NCBI RefSeq assembly: GCF_002994745.2
Contig: NC_037093.1
Span: forward strand, 19,975,555-20,039,554
Origin: Rosa chinensis
Taxonomy: Eukaryota > Streptophyta > Magnoliopsida > Rosales > Rosaceae
Direction: 5' to 3'
Length of the DNA stretch: 64,000 nucleotides
Below the pieces are notes generated by a model. That model worked only from the letters and a program-made list of their open reading frames with translations. It was not told the origin of the DNA and made no database searches. Below are positions 34,920 through 48,260 of the stretch, one piece after another; the stretch's first letter is position 1; each line of letters opens with the position of its first letter. Made by a program: the position numbers and the translations under genes.

Positions 34920-35245
34920 TATATATATACACACACACCACATTCATTCTCCATCGAAAATAAATAAATTTTTTGGACGAATTATATATATATATATATA
35001 TATAACTTTGTTTTTAACGAATTATATATATACACCCATAAGTTTTTTTGAATATGTATAATGAAAAAAAATCCAAAATAATGAAAAAGAAAGAAATGAG
35101 AAAAAACGAAACAATATTTTTTTTAGAAGAAAGTCAAAATAATTTAGAGCCGTTATATATTCAACAACATATATATATATATATATATATTCACAAAAAT
35201 ATATAAATATAAATTTTTTTAGACGAGTTATATATATATAATAAA
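34920..35245. repeat. AT/AC microsatellite-rich segment
   Basis: Several AT runs (about 34918-34930, 34984-35004, 35019-35032, 35168-35190, 35228-35240), one passing into AC. It is part of the right arm of the MULE-type element. The minus-strand frame across it is low-complexity noise. Confidence 0.8.
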
Positions 35246-35468
35246 AAAAGAAAAAGAAAAAAATAAAATAATGTATCTTTTCTAAAAGAAAGCTAAAATA
35301 ATTTAGAACCATTAGATTTTGAAAGGAGAAGATAGTCTTTTTATTCAAGAATGACATGACATGATTTGATAAATTAGTGAGGTGTATATATGACATGACT
35401 TGACACCTAGGATTGAGGCCACAAATCTTAGCCCTCATTGAGGCCCTATATCATTGCCCTTATTGTAA

Positions 35469-37027
35469 AGTAATCTACAAGTTGGAGTAGTTTTATAGCC
35501 ATAAGAACTTAAGAAGGGCTCGGATGCACACACTTTGCCCAACTCGGTCTCCCTCCCCCCAGTCACCTAACCTCCTCACCTTAGAATGCTCCTAAGTCCT
35601 AACATATATTAACATCGGTGCTTCAAATCCAATACAAAAAATCTTTTACTTCAACCCTATGATGTCATTTAGGCCTTCATTGTCCTTGGTCTTGATACCT
35701 ACCCAAAACCACTCATGTGGTAATGTCTCTGGCTCCTCTACACTGTTTTACTAAACTGACATGCATATGTCACCTAACCCTAGCTAATTCCAACCAACGG
35801 GCTTCCTTTCTGATCTATGTGCCCTTGATTTATAGAGCACAAAGCACCAAATAAGCAGGTATGGAATTCTAGCATTTATTCAAACTGTCTCTCCAAAGAC
35901 CCTTGATTTCTTGATTCTTATAAGTGGTTTTGCATAGAAATTAAGCTAGTGGGTATAACTAGATATGTTTGTCTATCAATCCCTTGTCTTTGAGCTAGCT
36001 AGTAGATTTGATAGATAGCATTAGATCTATTCGATCTCAAGCTAGATGGAATCTTTTACTAGCTAGCTTGTTGATATATGATATGAATGTATTCTTGAAT
36101 AAAGGTTGATCTGCCATTGTACTAGGGGTTACATATTTTGACACCCATCATGGCCATCTTATTCCTATTCTCATAGAGATCCCAAGCTAGCTGCATGCAG
36201 CTTGCTATGTTTCAAAATCTTATTCTCTTTAGATGTCATCCAATGGACGGTCAATTGATGAATTAATTCTTTAAACATGAATTGATGGCGGGACTTAGAT
36301 ATGTTTTCTTTCAAATCCTATGGATCCATATTCTTCACCAATATAAATGTACTTGCAGAAATTAATTTAGCACTAGCAAACCTGTAATTAGTCTATCAAA
36401 TTTAAAAATCGAAGTACTGGATTAGAGTAAGATGTCAAGTCATATGCCAGCCTAATTTGGGACAGGCTTGACCCAAAGAACATATTCTACACTGAATCTG
36501 ACCTAACTATTAATGCCAGCTCAAGTTAATACTTAAGCTAATTGTTGGAAATCAGAGTGCCTCTTTGTATGAAACATAGCTCGGCTCAAATTTAAAACTA
36601 TTTTATTCACGTTGGTTTGACTTGATTCATGTTTTTTCAAGCTCGAACTGAACTTGGCTCAGCTTGGTTTGATTATAGAACGAGCTTGAGCTTTAGTTAG
36701 ATTTAGTTAGATCTTTGTCAATGAGATTCACTTGGTCTTCCAAATTTTCGGATTATTTGAATTCTATTTTTTTGTCGCTTTTAATCTGTTAGACTGGAAG
36801 TTAGTACCTCTGTAGTTCTTAAGTTTTTGGCTAGGGGCATGAGCGTTGTCCTCCCTTCTTCTGTTTGTGATATTCAGTTCGTTAATAAATCAAGTTGGGA
36901 GGCTCTGCTCTCTCCAATCATATTTTAGCTACATAAAAAAAGTCCATATAAGTAAGATGTGTAATAAACATAATTATAAAAAATTAAAAATTAAATTAAA
37001 AAGTTAAAAGCATTAGCATTTAGCAAA
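35469..37027. other. Intergenic, no gene seen
   Basis: No domain, terminal repeat or array recognised. A clustered set of words AGCTTGAGC/GCTCGAAC around 36,580-36,700 hints at an old repeat but is not interpretable. Confidence 0.45.
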
Positions 37028-37039
37028 TAATCAGATAAA

Positions 37040-38196
37040 GATATGCTTCTCTGACATATTTGAAAGAAAGTGTCTCCGAGCTTCTCCAAGCGAATTTGGA
37101 ATTCGAAACTTAGGTTTCGACTGGCGGTGGCGTTCTTCAGGCAAGGCAATGTCCGTGGAGCAGTACGGCGGCAACGCGGAGGGGGTCCTCAGCGTCAATC
37201 GTGGTTTTGCGGCAAGAGGTTTCTGAATTGGAGGCCTCTCTGACCGTGTTTGTTCTGGTTTTCGCGACGTCAGCGACGTTTTTCTCTGATCTTCGTCGGT
37301 CCAGCAGGTGGGTGGCTGGTTTCAGCAGATTTGGAGGTGGTGGGTTCTGGGCAGAGCGTGGCGGCGGCAGGATAACACCGACAATTCACAGTTGTGAGCA
37401 ATGAGACGCAGAACTTAGCGTCTGAGATTGCAGTTCTCGGCGAAGGAATCGGTGGCGGTCCAGTAAGGCAGAGGGAGGCCAACGTGGTAGGTTGTTTCGC
37501 ACCGACTTGGTACTCCGGCTTTGATCGAGCAGCGTTGTAGGGGCCGTATTCTCCGGATCTGATGGCCAGCTGGAAAGGTCGCCCGCCGGAAAGTTGGCTT
37601 GTGGCGGCGAGGGCATGGCAGAGGGCGCTTAGGGCTTCTGCTGACTTTGCTTGGGTTTGGGCTTGAGCCTTTGGGCCTGGGCTCCAACTTCAATTGCTGG
37701 GCTCTATTTTGTGGGCCTTGAAGGAGGGTGCCTTGCCACCCTCATTTATCACTTAAGGGTGAGGGTGGACCTGGCCCAAGAGGTGGACTATCTTGGGCAG
37801 TTGGGCTGATATCTGGTCCAGGACCAATCGTTTGCGGATCATGACTTCAGTGAGAGTTGGTAATTATCTGGAATAAGATTGGCATTTTTTCAAGCGGCTT
37901 ATGAATAAGGAATTGCTCCTATTTGTTTGCTAAAAAGTGGCTCTCTGTTGGTACCGCAATTGCGCGCCTGGCTAATGGAGAGACTAATAAATGATTTTGC
38001 CCTAGAAGACACAGAGTTGTTCTTAGTTCATGTGTCCACTTTACAAGCGGGCTCAAATTGATTTGTAATGAGTTTATATTACTTAGATAGGAGCGTGGTT
38101 GTTTCACCGCCATTTTTCTGTCTTTAAGTGTATGTTAGACTCTAACTTATTGGCTGGTCATCTAATACAATGAACCTTTATTTCAAAAAAAAAAAT
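37040..38196 (+). mobile_element. GC-rich poly(A)-tailed retroelement with TSD
   Basis: A 1.16-kb insertion with a GC-rich 5' half (GGCGGTGGCG words, overlapping short frames on both strands), a GGGCTTGAGCCTTTGGGCC stretch and a 3' end TTTATTTCAAAAAAAAAA. A 12-bp duplication TAATCAGATAAA at 37028-37039 and 38197-38208 proves retroposition. No reverse transcriptase is present, so it is a non-autonomous or severely 5'-truncated non-LTR element. Confidence 0.75.
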
Positions 38197-38208
38197 TAAT
38201 CAGATAAA

Positions 38209-41200
38209 AGATGTGTGCTAGTAGACCAAATAATCATGGAACATTTTTTCGTTAATTAATTTGTTGTCAGCAACTCACTGTGAATATGCACCAAAGTAGG
38301 CTTGAAAAGAAAATGACAATCAATGAAAATGATTGAAGATAACAATCCATCTACAAATAATCGGTGAGTAATTTTTTGTTTCTTTTTGTAAAAGTTCGGA
38401 AAGTGTTTTTTGATTTTTTTCCCCTAAATATCTCTTTTAGGATTTGGAGGAAAAGCATGGTAGAGGTTAACCGAATTTTGTCCTCAAGCTTCGAAGTACG
38501 TCGTGGTCGCTTCTATGTTCTACCCAATGTTTAACACCAAACCCCATCTCTTGTTGCGGCGGTTGCTGACCTAGGTGTGCCCAAGTAGGGTTTAGTAATC
38601 AAATCGCTGGTGGCGATAAAGGATTATGGCGTAGGTGGAGCGGCGAGGATGGTGATTGCTCTTCCCATTTCTAACTGTTCCGGAAAGAGAGAAACCATAC
38701 CTTGGTGTACAGCAAACTTAGCTTAGACCTGGTATGGATTTTCTTTACGGACTCTAATTGGTATTTTCCATAGGACTACTATTTTGGGGGTCTAGCATGA
38801 GTTTGCTTCAAAGTTGGTGGCAAGAAACAGCGACACAGGTTTCTGAGAGATTGGAGCTGGGGTCGCCAATTCGCCATGGACCTCTTCTTCCTGTGTGGAT
38901 GTGTGCATGTCGCAGGTGGTGAGTCCTATGATGTTTTTTTTAGCTAGGTTAAAACATAATTCACCGACTGTTTCTTCCACTGGTGAGTGAAGGCTTGGAC
39001 TCGGCAGTTTGCTCTATCTAGGTTTCGTTGTCACTCTTTTTGTGTGATGACACTGCAGTTTGATAGAAAGCTCCAGTCGAGGACGGTGTGCGCCAAAGTT
39101 TCTATGGGACTAATTGGGCACTTAATTGGTTGTTTCGGTTCCAAAATTTTTTAAGTGGAGATTTTTTTGATAGAGGCTACAAAGAATCACTCCCACAACA
39201 ACGTAACCCAAACCTAAAAGATCAAAATACAATACAAAACATTTGAAACTGAGAAAGACATAGTAATATTGACTTTTCAGAAGAAAAAAATAAAATAAAA
39301 TTGGTGAGTAGTAGATATGTTAGCTATGTATTGGGCGTGGCCAATGGTTATGGCGAAGCCGAAGCCAATCCATCCTGACATGCATGGATCTGGTCTGTAC
39401 TGCTGTCTTAATTTGATACGGTAGTAGCTGGCAATGGCATGCATGTCTTTGACCATCATTTTATGCTTTGACTCATCATCCATATACTTGTATGCAAATA
39501 TATTATCCTTTCGGAAAAGCAAGGAGCCATTTGCTTATATGAAAATTCTCATTCGATCCAAAAAAAAAAACAAAAAAAAGCCGTTTCCTTCATCTTCTTA
39601 TCCTCATATGCCGACTTTTTTTTTTTTGTGAGACAAAATCCTCATATGCACTCTGTTTTGTGATAATGATATCATTTGACTTCCCAAAATGTAAATCAAC
39701 AAGGTTGTTTTTTTTATTCTTTGAATGGGTCTGTTGCCGATTTCCTCCAAGAATTTAATGAAGAAACAAGACCAGACCCTTGACCATTGCAAAAATCCAA
39801 TTAGTAGTTGCCAAAATTAGCCACATATCAATGTTCATAGGATCATGATGAGAAATTGCATTAGAGATGTGAGAATTAATGAGAGCCGCATCACCATAAA
39901 GTATTGAGAAAATTACAGATAAGTGAATATTTCAATGTTTTTTTATCTTTAAGGCCACCAAATATTTCTTTTTATCATAAGGCCACTAGGTTAGAAATGG
40001 TGTTAAATTCTAAACATTAAAAATAAAAGAAATTATAGCTCTGCCACTGGTCTCTAGACAGACCCAATTTCACGTTCTAGGTCATTTGGAATCAGAAACC
40101 ACCTCTCTCTCTCTCTCGATCCCGATCTCGATCTCGACTCAACTTGTCACTGCGGCGAGTATTTAGGGTTGTCTAATGTTTCCTAGCCAGTTTTGGTTTC
40201 CAAGTTGCAAATTCTCTTTAGACTTTTTTTTAGGCACAAATCATTTTATTTTCACTATATGCGTTTTGCTATGCTCTATCATCACCTTATTATTTGCTCA
40301 GTACACCTTACAAAAACAATCTTAAGCTGAATATTTTGTATGGCCTTCAATTTTTTTTTTTTTTTTAAAGTGTTACAATAAAAAAGAACGTCTACCTAGT
40401 ACCTAATAGACCTTTACCCTGGACTTTCAACTTTGTACAGGCTATTGCTAGGTCTCATCCAGGACACCACCACCCTCATCCTCTCTCACCCCTTTCCTTC
40501 ACCTTTTTCTTTCCATCTCTGTTCTTTTATCTATTTCTTTTCTTCTCTCTTTTTTTCTCTCTCTTATTCTATATCTGAATTCATCTTGAGAGAGAGAGAG
40601 AGATGTGTTATTACACCATATTTGCAGTTTCATATCTCCCTATAGTTACTTTTGTGCAATCTAATTGAAAGTCTTGAAATTATTTGGGATCTTTGTGTAT
40701 ATAAGTATTTACCCTAATCTAGTGTGGGCAAAATACTGCAGTTGAATATCATTTTACTTTTGTATGAGCTAGTCTCAATGGACAAAGAAATTCTTATTTG
40801 TAGTTTACGTCAATAACTAACACAAAATCACAAACACAATTTTAGACTTAGGCTGGATGAACTTGATAACTTCAACTTGATTGAAAACAGAGATTATGTA
40901 CGGTTAAAAACAAAAAAAAATATATTTCTTTAATCTATAGTAAAATTCATGTTAGGATTACATCTCCCAAGTCCTAACCACTTTATATCTTCTCGTCTAA
41001 GGGTTTTGTTCCTTACGTATGCACTCCCTAGCTAATTCTTGGATACTTTGGTGTTTGTCATACCCTCATTTTATTAAATATTTTGGACCATTGGATTAGT
41101 AATATATCTAATGGTTCAAAATATTTAACAAATTGGTAACTTGTTTAGCCCTTAGCCTTTCTAATTTTTTTTTTCCTTTTTTTTCCTTTAGGGTTAAGTT

Positions 41201-41797
41201 GGAACAAGAAGATTTCTCCTCCTCGAAGAGAAATTTGCTCCTTAGCGAGATTTCTGCTCCTCGATGAGATACTTGCTCCTTAGCGGGATTTCCCCCTTGA
41301 ACGATAGATTTCCTTATTGAGTTTTGTTTATGGGTCAATTTGGTACTTTTTTGCAATTCACTGCCTAATGTGCAGAATCGGTTGAGGAAATCTAGACTTG
41401 TGAATCTGCAAACTTAAATTTATTATTTATAAGGACTTAAAATTAATTACCTAAAGACTTCAATTTATAGTTTGAGGAAACTCTGTAGAAACTAAGTTTG
41501 TAGCTACTTAATGTGACTGATTACTTAATGTTACCACTAAGGGATTGCACTTAGGTATCTTAAGTATACAATGAACTCAAGTATCTTTGGTTGCATAGTT
41601 TGTATAAGTACCAATATTTTGTTAAGACATTTTAGTGATGCAATGCCTAACACAAACACAAGATGAGTTATAACTTCCACAAAGAGGAGTTAAGGTACCA
41701 AGTATTTGAAACGGCTTACAATCATCTTAGACACACAAAATGGAAGTTCGCTTGCTTTTTCAGTTGGAGTGAAGAACTCTCTGCATGAAAACTATAC

Positions 41798-41805
<8 letters not shown>
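38209..41805. other. Intergenic, no gene seen
   Basis: Long anonymous stretch. 38,450-39,120 has moderate GC and GGTGGAGCGGCG-like words reminiscent of the poly(A) elements but no tail or duplication. CT-rich tracts lie near 40,105 and 40,490-40,570. Two copies of TGCTCCTTAGCG lie at about 41,237 and 41,275 in a short internal repeat. Confidence 0.4.
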
Positions 41806-41830
<25 letters not shown>

Positions 41831-41844
41831 TATATACATATATA
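41806..41844. repeat. (AC)n/(AT)n microsatellite
   Basis: AC run followed by AT-rich dinucleotides, immediately left of the solo LTR. Confidence 0.9.
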
Positions 41845-42529
41845 TGTTGGAAAATGGAGATGGATGATGTTTCGAATGAATGAGAACTTATTAGGTTGAG
41901 GCGTGTAGTCACTGCCCTTAAGAGTAGATCCGCCCCTCGAAGACTAAGTCTTGGTGTATCAGGTTAAGGCGCCCTACCCTCTAGGATACAACAACCTTGA
42001 TCCTCATATGTGTACACTCACAATACTTGGATTGGTAGCACAGCTTTGAAACTTTCTTTGGTGAAACAGAGAACAGAGAAAAGAGACTCACAAAGACATG
42101 ATATTGAGATAGCTATGTTGAGTTTTTTTTTTCATCTGTAGATGAGCTCGTCAGGGAGGGTATAAATAGTAGTGCATGAGAGGAAATTAATCATGGAACA
42201 ATTAAGCTTTGTAACTGACACTATTCAACCACCCCAACGCATGCAGACACAATATAGGACCAATTCATGCAATTAAGGAGAGTAACAGACCTGTTGAGTT
42301 TTGAATATGGATTTGAATTCCACTTGAACGGTCCAATTGAACATGAATGCATGATTGAATTCAAATGATCATGTAACAGACCACTATTGCCATTAACTCA
42401 TGTAACTGAAAATCTATGGCAATCAATAATCACTTGAATTCTTTGAACTCCGGCATGAAAGAAACGGATGCATTCAATTGGAATGGAATACTAACAGCAA
42501 GTATTTTGAAATACCATGAAATTCTAACA
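41845..42529 (+). mobile_element. Solo LTR, copia-like, 685 bp
   Basis: Starts TGTTGGAAAATGG and ends AAATTCTAACA (terminal TGTTGG/CTAACA-type pair). Flanked by ATATA on both sides (41840-41844 and 42530-42534), a 5-bp duplication but in low-complexity sequence. A TATAAATA box lies at about 42161-42168 on the plus strand. No polyprotein nearby. Confidence 0.65.
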
Positions 42530-42584
42530 ATATATACATATGTGTTGTGCATTAATATCAACCTCTCACTACTTACATAATCTA

Positions 42585-42866
42585 TAATAGAAATTTGATA
42601 TACACGCAGTGCGTTATGTATGTCTTATAACAAAAACTATAATTTTGCGTATATGTAGAATAGAAACTTGACATACACGCAGTGTGGCATGTATGTCTCA
42701 TAAAAAAAACCATGATTTTGCATCTATCTAGAATAGAAACTTGATATGTAAGTAGTGCGGCATGTATGTCATACAAAAAACACTATGATTTTGTGTTCTA
42801 TCTACAATATGAACTTGATACACACGTAGTGCGCGATGTATGTCTTATAACAAACACTATGATTCT
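42585..42866. repeat. Tandem array, ~71-bp unit, 4 copies
   Basis: Units repeat AGAAACTTGATATACACG, CAGTGCGGCATGTATGTC and ACTATGATTTTG blocks with scattered differences. The minus-strand frame across it is repeat-encoded. Confidence 0.85.
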
Positions 42867-43483
42867 CTAGACGCAACTACATTTTATGAGAATACAAAAT
42901 ATAAATATAACATCATTCTCTACTGCCTATTATTTAGGGTTTAGGGTTTAGATAGCAAGTTGATCATAGACGATTTTGGCAATTCTATCAATTGACTATC
43001 AAACCTAATATGACTATTAATTGATACAGAACCTTTAAAAGAACCTTCTATCCTAGGTTCACCGAATTACTTTTAGTTAAATAGTCACTAATTAATTTTA
43101 TTTTTAGTGAATTAATGCTTGATTAATGCTTGTTATTAATGGACAATTACACAATTGAAAATTACATTTTTTCCTTATTAAAAACAAAAACCTTCTAATC
43201 TAAGTTCGTAAAAATAGTATTAGTTAAGTAGTCTTTATTACCAATTAATTATATCATTAGTAGTTTCCTTAACCAAATATAATTCTTTTTACATGCATTT
43301 TACCACAACGACAACAATTAGTGTAAAAATAAATAATATTTGTTTTAAATGTAGTCAAATGAGAACCTACTTTAGGACTTATTTACTCAAATGAGAATCT
43401 ACTTTACTCTAATGAGAACCTATTACAATTACCACTTTTATGACTTAATTACTCAAATGAGAAACTACTTTACTCTAACGAAG
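42867..43483. other. AT-rich spacer
   Basis: No gene. A short telomere-like TTTAGGG run (three units, about 42,936-42,954) and words such as TGAGAATCTACTTTACTC that also occur near 21,045. Confidence 0.5.
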
Positions 43484-43990
43484 ACCTTATTTACTTTTAG
43501 TGAAATTATTACTACAATGACTACATATTTTATCACAACCCACAACCCACAACACCTGATATAAAAGCGGTAACTTTTGTTCTATTTGTAGTAATTACTC
43601 CATCTAAACTAATGTACTAATTTATGGACAATTTAACAAGTATGACAACAAATTTGTTGTCAGAGTGGTAAATCTTTATGTTTTTATCATTAATGAAATG
43701 ATTACTACAATGACTACACATTTGACCACAATCACAACAATTGATGTAAAAGCGGTTACTTTTATCCTATTTATAGTAATTACTCAACCTAAACTAATGT
43801 ACTAATTTATGTACAATTTAACAAGTGCAACAACAAATTTGTTGTCAAAATGGTAAATCTTTATATTTTTATCATTAATGGAATAATTACTCAATAACTA
43901 CATATTTTACCATAACTCGCAACTATTGGTGTAAAAGCGGTAACTAATTTTGTTCTGATTGTAGTAATTACTTCAAAAACTATACCATTT
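43484..43990. repeat. Tandem array, ~185-193-bp unit, about 2.5 copies
   Basis: ATTACTACAATGACTACA recurs at about 43508 and 43701 and in altered form at about 43886; each is followed by TAAAAGCGGTAACTTTT and TAAACTAATGTACTAATTTA blocks. Confidence 0.8.
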
Positions 43991-45614
43991 ACAAGATTAC
44001 CAACCATTTTACAATTCTGACAACATTTGTGTTGTGAACATGATAAAATTAAAATTAGACCAAAAGATATGTAACAACTTAGTATTGTAAGGAGTTTCTC
44101 CACTTGATAATCAAGGTTTTAAATTTGATAAAAGTTGTCCAAATATGATATTTACATCTTTGACCACTCAATTACAATAACCACAACAACTGTTGTCATA
44201 AGTCGTAATTATAGTTCAACTATGTGTAATTTATTATTTTGACAATACTTGTTACATAATTTTTAACAATGTTACATATCAAGAAAGAGTGTGTTGTTAA
44301 CATGGTAAATTTTATTTTTTAAAATGACACATGTCGATATTTAATTGGGTAACCTGTTGACTATTTTAGTAGGTTTCTACTATATTAATTTACTAAAAGT
44401 AAAAAAAATAAAAAAAAATAAGGATATGACATAAATCAAGGTACCCAAGACGACCCCATTACCCTAGCTAGGTTTGTAAGTTTAATTTTTTTTTTTTTTT
44501 TTTGGGAAGGTTGTAAGTTCAAATTATTCACTGCCCGCTAGGCCGCTATCAATAAACCTATATGTGATTGTTTAATTCTAACCACGTGACCTCTCCGAGT
44601 CATCGACGAATGCGGGCTTCAAGTTACAGAACTGTACAAACCAATAGTTCTCATCGTATTAAATATATTTCGGCCTTGAACTTGATGTTTATGACAGAAA
44701 CCATTTTTCTCTACTTGGATACACAACCTAGTCTGGAGTAGCACACCCATTCCGTTTCTATCCATCGTAAGCAGTAACTCAGCATTTCGCGAAGAGTCTT
44801 CCCCTTGGTTTTGCAGTCTGTACAGTAGTGACCAAGCATGGTATATTATTCATATATACCAGATGATGACCCAGAACCCTAATATTCTAATATTAGAAGA
44901 CAAATTAAATTCCTCTCAATGCATAGATCTGGGGTATGCCGTAGCTTAGAGTGAGAGCTACGCATTAAGAGAGAGAAGGAAGCCCATAGTATTCTCCATC
45001 TGCTGCATATATCAGTAAATGGTATTACATATATTATATCATCATCCATGAATATATGTATGATTAGATATTAATAATTGTATGTGAGAGGAATGGAGCT
45101 CAGCTGCTGCATGCTGCAAATACAATCATACAATTAACAGAGTAGTAGTGATGTATGTATATATAATAATTGTGTGGGACTGAGGAGGGCCTGCAAGAAC
45201 TAGGATTCCCAATACATAGGATCTGATGCTATCTTTCATTGCCTCCTCACCCATCTCTCCCCTGGCTCACTCCCTGCATTATTCTATTCATTTTCAGTTT
45301 ATCCATTAGAGCAGATAAGATAAGAGCTAGCATGCAGCTTCAATCAATTTTACAATATACATCATCTGATTTGAATTTCACTAACTGTATAACCTGCAGA
45401 GTTCTTTGTATATATTTCCAGATGACATAAGTTGGCAGCTGGACCAACAAGAAAAGGCCATCTGGAAGGAGCTTATTTGTTGCCTCTTGGCAATGTCCAT
45501 TGGGCAACCCTAATAAATAGATATATATATATATATATAAAATTTATTATCCGTAGGTGATGAAAAGAAATATCCACTGTATCGAATGTACAGAGTACAA
45601 GATTTAGTAATATA
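43991..45614. other. Intergenic, no gene seen
   Basis: AT-rich. Nothing recognised apart from a poly(T) tract near 44,488 and an AT run at about 45,522-45,539. Confidence 0.45.
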
Positions 45615-46542
45615 CTAGCAATGGTACCCGCACTTTGCTGCGGGATTTGTTGTTGCTAACAATTTACAATAATGTATGATAAAACTGAATAAGACTTGTT
45701 TTTTTATCAAAGTGATAAAACACCATATATCACACATTTAATAGGAATAGTGCAGCAAACAATAATGCTAAATATAAGAGACAAAGTTTCCTGCCTCCAA
45801 AATTGTTTTGAGTTTACAAAGCCTTTAGCCTGATTCTTCTTTAGAAGAGTTGCTAACATTACCAATAACTTCCACTTCAGCAACCCTGGACTCCTTCACC
45901 TCAAGCCTACCCTAATCTCATCCAGCTTTCCTGCCATAAGTCTCACATGCTATTTCAAACTCAATATCTGTGCTTCCAAGGAATTCGAAAAAGTTTGTCC
46001 AATGTTTTCAGAACTCAACACCCTTAACTGAATTATCACCTCGTAATATACGTTTTTTCCCACTCCCCAAATTTTTGAACCTCTGCATGAGTACACATGA
46101 TTCAGTTAACAACAGCCATAGAGCAAACTTCCCCAAAAATTGAACGAAATTTTGAACCAAAGAATTTGACCCTTCCAGGAGTTATATAAGAAGTCATAAA
46201 TAGCTTTTGCATGAAACCAACATTTCTACAAATAGATGAGCATATAGATACACTAAGAATCGCAAAATAGCAAGAACAACAATCAAGCTCTATGCTCCGG
46301 AGAATTCAACACACCCAATAACAAAGAACAAAACTTCATGCAGACAAACATATCAAACAGTGTACATAATTGCATAGCCATATTAATATGAAATGACCAA
46401 CAATTAGATCAAGAACTGATCTTTCAATGCAAATATTGACACCCACATTGAAACAGATTGATCAAATGGCACAAACAAAATACTATGTTCACACCAACAG
46501 TACTTCAATTCACAACACATAACCAAATTGAGAGTGGAATAC

Positions 46543-46691
46543 CTTCAATGGCATCCCTGAGGGGTCTTGAAACGGAGCCCAATATCCTTCCAGAATCCGT
46601 TGCCTCTCTTTCCAAGTATATATGCTTAAATTTCTTCCCTTACGTCTTCTATAGGTGCTCACAATCTGAAGATCCCCCATAAGATGGACGT
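46543..46691 (-). pseudogene. Captured exon-like segment in Helitron
   Basis: A 149-bp segment bordered by a good acceptor (GCTTTCCAG before 46691) and donor (AAG|GTATTCC after 46543), with one open frame reading IVSTYRRRKGRNLSIYTWKE then RILEGYWAPFQDPSGMPLK. I do not recognise the protein. A further exon-like frame with stops (FFEFLGSTDIEFEIACETYG) lies at about 46010-45930. Both are on the same strand as the piece at 54336-54486 and may come from the same gene. Confidence 0.4.
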
Positions 46692-47959
46692 CTGGAAAGC
46701 CAGATTAAGAAAACATGAAAATTAAATAAAAAAGATGGAAGCAGAGTTTTTTTTTATATTGTTTTTCATTTTAAATGCATTAGAGATGTTATATTATTGA
46801 CAAAGTTGCCATACATGTGACACATTTCTTTGTTTGGATAGAAATAGAACCGGTCAAGCAATGCAATTCTGAATAGTTGATTGTAAAAGCCTCAAATCCC
46901 TTCTTACCTGATTTACATGCATACATATACAAAATTAAAAAAAAACTTAAGCTTAGCAACCTAAAATTATCCAATTGCTGCTATTTGGATTATTTAATGT
47001 ATATTGAAATCTTTTCCTGTCACGCCCCTGATTTTACACACATGAAAATCGATATATATAACCTCATAATTATATATGCGTGAACGTCCAGTCATCAATA
47101 CAAAATACCTGGAATCTTTTTCCCTTTAACTTACACAGATATTGATGCCCTGAACCCTCAAAGTTAATATAAACTCGCTCCATAGAGTTATATATTACAA
47201 TGCTTACGAATTAAATTGTCAACAACAAAATAAAACGTAAATGCAGCTCAGAGTAACTATACAACGGAAGTCCTTATCAACGGTAAAGTCACAAAGATAG
47301 CTTCCTACCATAAAGCTGCACAGGCGTCACCTCAGCTTCAGCCACGATCTCCTCGACCTGCAGGATTAACCCCTACACCATTCCATTGAATAGTGCACCG
47401 GGTTCCACACAACAAACCCGGTAAGCTTATGAAGCTCGTATGAGTAACTCAAAACCAATTACACAAATTTCACAAAAGCCTCCTACTCATAACCTCAATC
47501 CTAGCATCCAATTACACAAATTCCGGTCAAACAAGACTTCCTCAAGTAATGTTTGACGCCATCCTAACGCACTACGGCGAATTTCATAATCACACTCGTT
47601 TCCCATTTCCCCCCCCTAGGAGCTTTTGTCATCAACATGACATCAAAGGTGAAAATCAAAGAGTCACCTTCCTATCCTCAACACAGAGTACAATTCGTCA
47701 CCACTATGCTCTTAAGATAAATCAAACCATCAATCAATGCAATCAAGAAGAAGCAAGGCAATCACATATCAAACAAGCCAAACAAATCATAGTAACCCCT
47801 GCATATAATTTAGTTCAGGAGGTCACATTAAGTCAAGCAATTCAAATCAAAGTAGTCATCGAAGTCCCACACTCTGACGTCTGTAGGTAGCCCCAACCAT
47901 CACAGCAGTCCTCTCGATCTTTGTTAACTTAATAACAATTCAGCTCCGCTACCGAGCAA

Positions 47960-48260
47960 TCATCACAGTGATCATCACCTAGATTTCCACCGATCATCAC
48001 CCAGATATTCATCGTCCAACTGATCATCACCTAGATTTCAAGGATCATCACATAGATTTCGCTGGTCATCACATAGATAGCGATCATCACATAGATTTCG
48101 CTGGTCATCACATAGATAGCGATCATCACATAGATTCACGCAGATATCGCCACTTATCGCACAGATAGCGATCATCACATAGATTTCGCTGGTCATCACA
48201 TAGATAGCGATCATCACATAGATTTCGCTGGTCATCACATAGATATTTCTATACAAGCTT
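47960..48260. repeat. GATCATCACATAGAT minisatellite, ~39-bp unit
   Basis: Repeats TTCGCTGGTCATCACATAGA plus TAGCGATCATCACATAGA. It is the counterpart of the array in solo LTR copy 1 but with a different unit length. The minus-strand frame rich in CDDRYLCDD is repeat-encoded, not a gene. Confidence 0.88.

Larger units (their letters stand above)
28605..35459. mobile_element. MULE-type element with long TIRs, tandem array and nested LINE
   Basis: Left end GGAAAATGATTTGTGGCCTC and right end, read inward, GGGCAATGATATAGGGCCTC; perfect 9-bp duplication TTATTGTAA at 28596-28604 and 35460-35468. The inverted arms stay recognisable for several hundred bases (for example CACAAAAATGGAAAG near 28936 and CTTTCCATTTTTGTG near 34768). 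Between the arms lie a tandem array (33690-34600) and a LINE (28976-33180). Without the LINE it is about 2.6 kb, with no transposase. Confidence 0.8.

Noticed and set aside
37201..37693. Arginine/proline-rich frames on both strands
   Set aside because: Located within a retroposed GC-rich element bounded by a 12-bp TSD; no coding support.
42936..42954. TTTAGGG telomere-like units
   Set aside because: Only about three units; too short to indicate an interstitial telomere.
44990..45260. Possible microRNA hairpin (AATTGTATG / CATACAATT pair)
   Set aside because: Only a 9-base stem, and no match to any conserved plant microRNA sequence that I could recall.
48038..48256. Minus-strand frame encoding repeated CDDRYLCDD
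   Set aside because: It is a direct translation of the 39-bp minisatellite inside the solo LTR; no start context or homology.
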